Positions 62,354-64,000 of a stretch of DNA of 64,000 nucleotides are shown here, in pieces (within the stretch, counting starts at the first letter, position 1; the number at the start of each line of letters is the position of its first letter). This DNA comes from Megasphaera elsdenii (GTDB taxonomy: Bacteria > Bacillota > Negativicutes > Veillonellales > Megasphaeraceae). Below the pieces are notes generated by a model. It did no database searches and was not told the origin of the DNA. It saw only the letters and a list, made by a program, of their open reading frames with translations. The DNA is taken from NCBI RefSeq assembly GCF_020539865.1, contig NZ_JAJBQV010000004.1, forward strand, positions 44,202-108,201, in the 5' to 3' direction. The translations under genes and the position numbers were made by a program.

Positions 62354-63092
62354 TCCCATCAATATCCTCCATCTCTTGTTCGCCTTCTTCCTCATCGGCA
62401 CCATATGGCAAATTGCCAGTATGGTCTTGAGCAAGCCCTTATTGCCGGCACCGTACCGAGTCTGCCAGACCTGGTGCACGCTGATGACGACAGGCGTCCT
62501 CTGGCCACACATTGCCTCCAGCCTGTACCGCATGGGCTGCGGCCTAGCCCTGGCCCTGGTAACAGCCATTCCCATCGGCATGGCTGCCGGACGCAGCCGC
62601 CACTGGGACGCTCTGTTATCTCCATTCCTCTATATCTTCTATTCCATTCCGAAAGTTGTCTTCCTGCCAGTCATCATCGTCGTCCTGGGGCTGGGCGATT
62701 TTCCGAAAATCTTCATGATCGCCATTACCGTTTTTTTCCAAATTGCCATCATGGTTCGCGACACAGCCAGGGCTATCCCGGAAGAACAAGTCATGACCAT
62801 GCGCTCCCTCTGTGGGACAAAATGGCAGGACTTCCGTCACCTCATTTGGCCTTCTTGTCTGCCCGGAATCTTGACGGCTCTGAGAACTTCCTTGGGCATC
62901 GCTTTGGCCTTGTTGTTTATTACGGAAACATTCGCTGCCTTTTCCGGCTTAGGATATTTCATCATGAACCGCATGGAAGTCCGCAATTATGAAGAAATGT
63001 ACGCCGCCATTTTGACCTTGGCTGCCATCGGTATCATTGCCTACATGGCCCTCGATATAGCGGAACGGAAACTCTGCCCGTGGAAGAAGTAG
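62334..63092 (+). CDS. ABC transporter permease (SsuC/TauC type)
   Basis: A 252-residue inner-membrane protein with about six helices and the BPD_transp motif region (EEQVMTMRSLCGTKWQDF), the EAA loop that contacts the ATPase. MAAGRSRHWDALLSPFLY and IPKVVFLPVIIVVLGLGDF fit SsuC-like permeases. Start at ATG 62334, 11 bases after AGGAGG; it overlaps the ATPase gene by 20 bases. Without a working binding protein in the window it may be silent or may use a protein encoded elsewhere. Confidence 0.9.
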   Translation: MSGKTNNPINILHLLFAFFLIGTIWQIASMVLSKPLLPAPYRVCQTWCTLMTTGVLWPHIASSLYRMGCGLALALVTAIPIGMAAGRSRHWDALLSPFLYIFYSIPKVVFLPVIIVVLGLGDFPKIFMIAITVFFQIAIMVRDTARAIPEEQVMTMRSLCGTKWQDFRHLIWPSCLPGILTALRTSLGIALALLFITETFAAFSGLGYFIMNRMEVRNYEEMYAAILTLAAIGIIAYMALDIAERKLCPWKK

Positions 63093-63134
63093 TGTCCTGC
63101 ATGGCGGAACCACGAACCACAGACCACGAACCAC

Positions 63135-63570
63135 AAAAAAGTACTGGCGGTCGTCCCACCTCTCCTGCCGAATCCAGGACATCTCTGTCTGGCTATATAC
63201 CTTCACACCATCAGGTCACGAAATTCGGCATAAGCGACTCACACGGTTTTGCGCGTCGCAAAACTCCTTCAAAACCGGTTCCCTGCTTATCCCAGGGAAC
63301 CCTGGTCGGATAGGAAGCCGCTCTTCCCCACGAACCACGAATCACGAATCACAAAAAAGCACTGGCGGTCGTCCCACCTCTCCTGCCGAATCCAGGACAT
63401 CTCTGTCTGGCTGTATACCTTCACATCATCAGGTCACGAGATTCGGCATAAGCGACTCACACGGTTTTGCGCGTCGCAAAACTCCTTCAAAACCGGTTCC
63501 CTGCTTATCCCAGGGAACCCTGGTCGGATAGGAAGCCGCTCATTCCCCACGAACCACGGATCACGAATCA
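63135..63570. repeat. 218-bp tandem repeat, two copies, with hairpin element
   Basis: Copy 1 (about 63135-63352) and copy 2 (63353-63570) match almost completely, offset by 218 bases. Each holds a 61-base hairpin element (63230-63290 and 63448-63508; outer stem ATAAGC/GCTTAT, middle stem CGGTTTTG/CAAAACCG), and a 15-base segment GGATAGGAAGCCGCT (63308-63322, 63526-63540) identical to the end of 5S rRNA but on the opposite strand. Each copy ends with CACGAATCACGAA-type heptamers. Frames across it lack ribosome-binding sites and repeat with the DNA, so I regard it as non-coding. Confidence 0.88.
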
Positions 63571-63604
63571 CGAATCACGAATCACGAACCACGAACCACA
63601 AAAA
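63549..63604. repeat. Array of eight 7-bp repeats
   Basis: Units in order: ACGAACC, ACGGATC, ACGAATC three times, ACGAACC twice, ACAAAAA. It directly precedes the 5S terminator. The clearest of the period-7 arrays. Confidence 0.85.
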
Positions 63605-63636
63605 AGCACTAGCATAAGCTAGTGCTTTTTTTTTAA
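63599..63636. terminator. Bidirectional terminator at the end of the rRNA operon
   Basis: Stem AAAAAAGCACTAGC / GCTAGTGCTTTTTT with loop ATAA. On the minus strand it ends the rRNA transcript just after 5S. Confidence 0.92.
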
Positions 63637-63639
63637 GAA

Positions 63640-63753
63640 TCAGCGGCTTCCTATCCTCCCAGGGGGCCTCCCCCCAAGTACTTTCGGCGTTTGCGGGCTT
63701 AACTGCTGTGTTCGGCATGGGAACAGGTGGATCCCCGCAGCTATCGCCACTGA
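63640..63753 (-). rRNA. rrf: 5S ribosomal RNA
   Basis: The minus strand reads CAGTGGCGATAGC at the 5' end, ATGCCGAACACAGCAGTTAA in the middle, CCGAAAGTACTTGG, and GGATAGGAAGCCGCTG at the 3' end. Helix I forms between CAGTGGC and GCCGCTG. About 113 nt; exact ends uncertain by a few bases. Confidence 0.95.
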
Positions 63754-63897
63754 ATTATTAGGTTGTTCAGGATTCGTATCCTGACAACTGCATAAAAATG
63801 TTTCATAACAAACTATCAAGAATCTTCCCGCTCGTCTCCGAATCATCGTTCTTTCTGTATATCTGTTTCCAGATTCACAGCCTCCTGAGATTCGGAG

Positions 63898-63957
63898 TAA
63901 GCGATTCACACACATTTGCGCGTCGCTACGCTCCTTCAAATGTGGTTCTCTGCTTAA
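63898..63957 (-). ncRNA. Hairpin element in the 23S-5S spacer
   Basis: Outer stem TAAGC/GCTTA, middle stem CACATTTG/CAAATGTG, inner loop around GCGTAGCGACGC. It starts right at the 23S 3' end and matches the element in the 218-bp repeat, with paired changes in the middle stem. The rest of the spacer (63754-63897) has no tRNA gene. Confidence 0.65.
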
Positions 63958-64000
63958 GTCAAGTCCTCGGTCTATTAGTACCGGTCCGCTCCGTACATCG
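63957..64000 (-). rRNA. rrl: 23S ribosomal RNA, 3' end (cut by window end)
   Basis: The minus strand reads GAGCGGACCGGTACTAATAG followed by ACCGAGGACTTGAC, the conserved 3' end of 23S rRNA. The gene continues beyond the window. Confidence 0.93.

Noticed and set aside
63549..63604. Possible CRISPR-like array
   Set aside because: Units are 7 bases with no spacers; no cas genes are in the window.
63080..63617. Two overlapping frames in the 218-bp repeat
   Set aside because: They repeat with the DNA, have no ribosome-binding site and run through hairpins and heptamers.

Overview
The window reads as chromosome of an anaerobic, lactate-using Negativicute, most likely Megasphaera or a close relative. 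The reasons are a diderm-type outer-membrane porin with an N-terminal S-layer homology domain, a Firmicutes-style gene order around rpmE-prfA-prmC, two T-box leaders, oxygen-independent ribonucleotide reduction (nrdD/nrdG), and a lactate block (racemase, FAD-linked lactate dehydrogenase, lactate permease). The species is inferred from gene content only. Most genes lie on the minus strand.

Layout. 0-15 kb is housekeeping: sstT (cut by the window start), ileS with its T-box, an alanine/glycine symporter, an HD hydrolase plus sirtuin pair, the SLH porin, then mutS2, a two-domain U32 protein and an iron alcohol dehydrogenase, and rplM-rpsI. 15-22 kb is accessory: an Rpn-type nuclease, remnants of IS66 and IS256 transposases, a sigma-factor gene, and a compact cassette (DnaD-like replisome organizer, helicase-loader-like protein, a 71-residue protein, amidase, DUF1659, DUF2922). 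A 0.7 kb gene-free stretch follows. 22-35 kb holds a methionine pair (metY-metA) behind a Met T-box, the rpmE-DUF1385-prfA-prmC-tsaC-rpiB-upp operon, a ThiS/ThiF fusion, an unnoticed 54-residue CysCys protein, nrdG-nrdD and tcdA. 35-46 kb holds sbcCD, nfo, a PerR-like regulator, tex, a zinc-ribbon membrane protein and an esterase.

46.5-52.4 kb is a small island bounded by two direct copies of a tRNA-Ser(GGA)/tRNA-Pro(CGG) pair. It carries a Zn/Cd-type P-ATPase, a separate HMA metallochaperone, AraC and TetR regulators, a metallo-beta-lactamase-fold hydrolase and a redox-type Cys protein. After it come terC, the lactate genes larA, FAD-dependent lactate dehydrogenase and lctP, then proC, an aminotransferase, and an ABC importer whose binding-protein gene is broken twice. 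The window ends in the 3' end of an rRNA operon on the minus strand (5S and the last bases of 23S).

The most unusual signals are in non-coding DNA: (i) a 218-bp tandem repeat downstream of 5S that contains a hairpin element also present in the 23S-5S spacer, with three compensatory base-pair changes between the two forms; (ii) many intergenic arrays of degenerate 7-bp repeats, usually next to terminators; (iii) terminators that reuse nearly the same stem sequence; (iv) the sigma/DUF2922/DUF1659/amidase/DnaD cassette. No CRISPR array was seen. All gene functions are assigned by reading motifs and family resemblance, without database searches.
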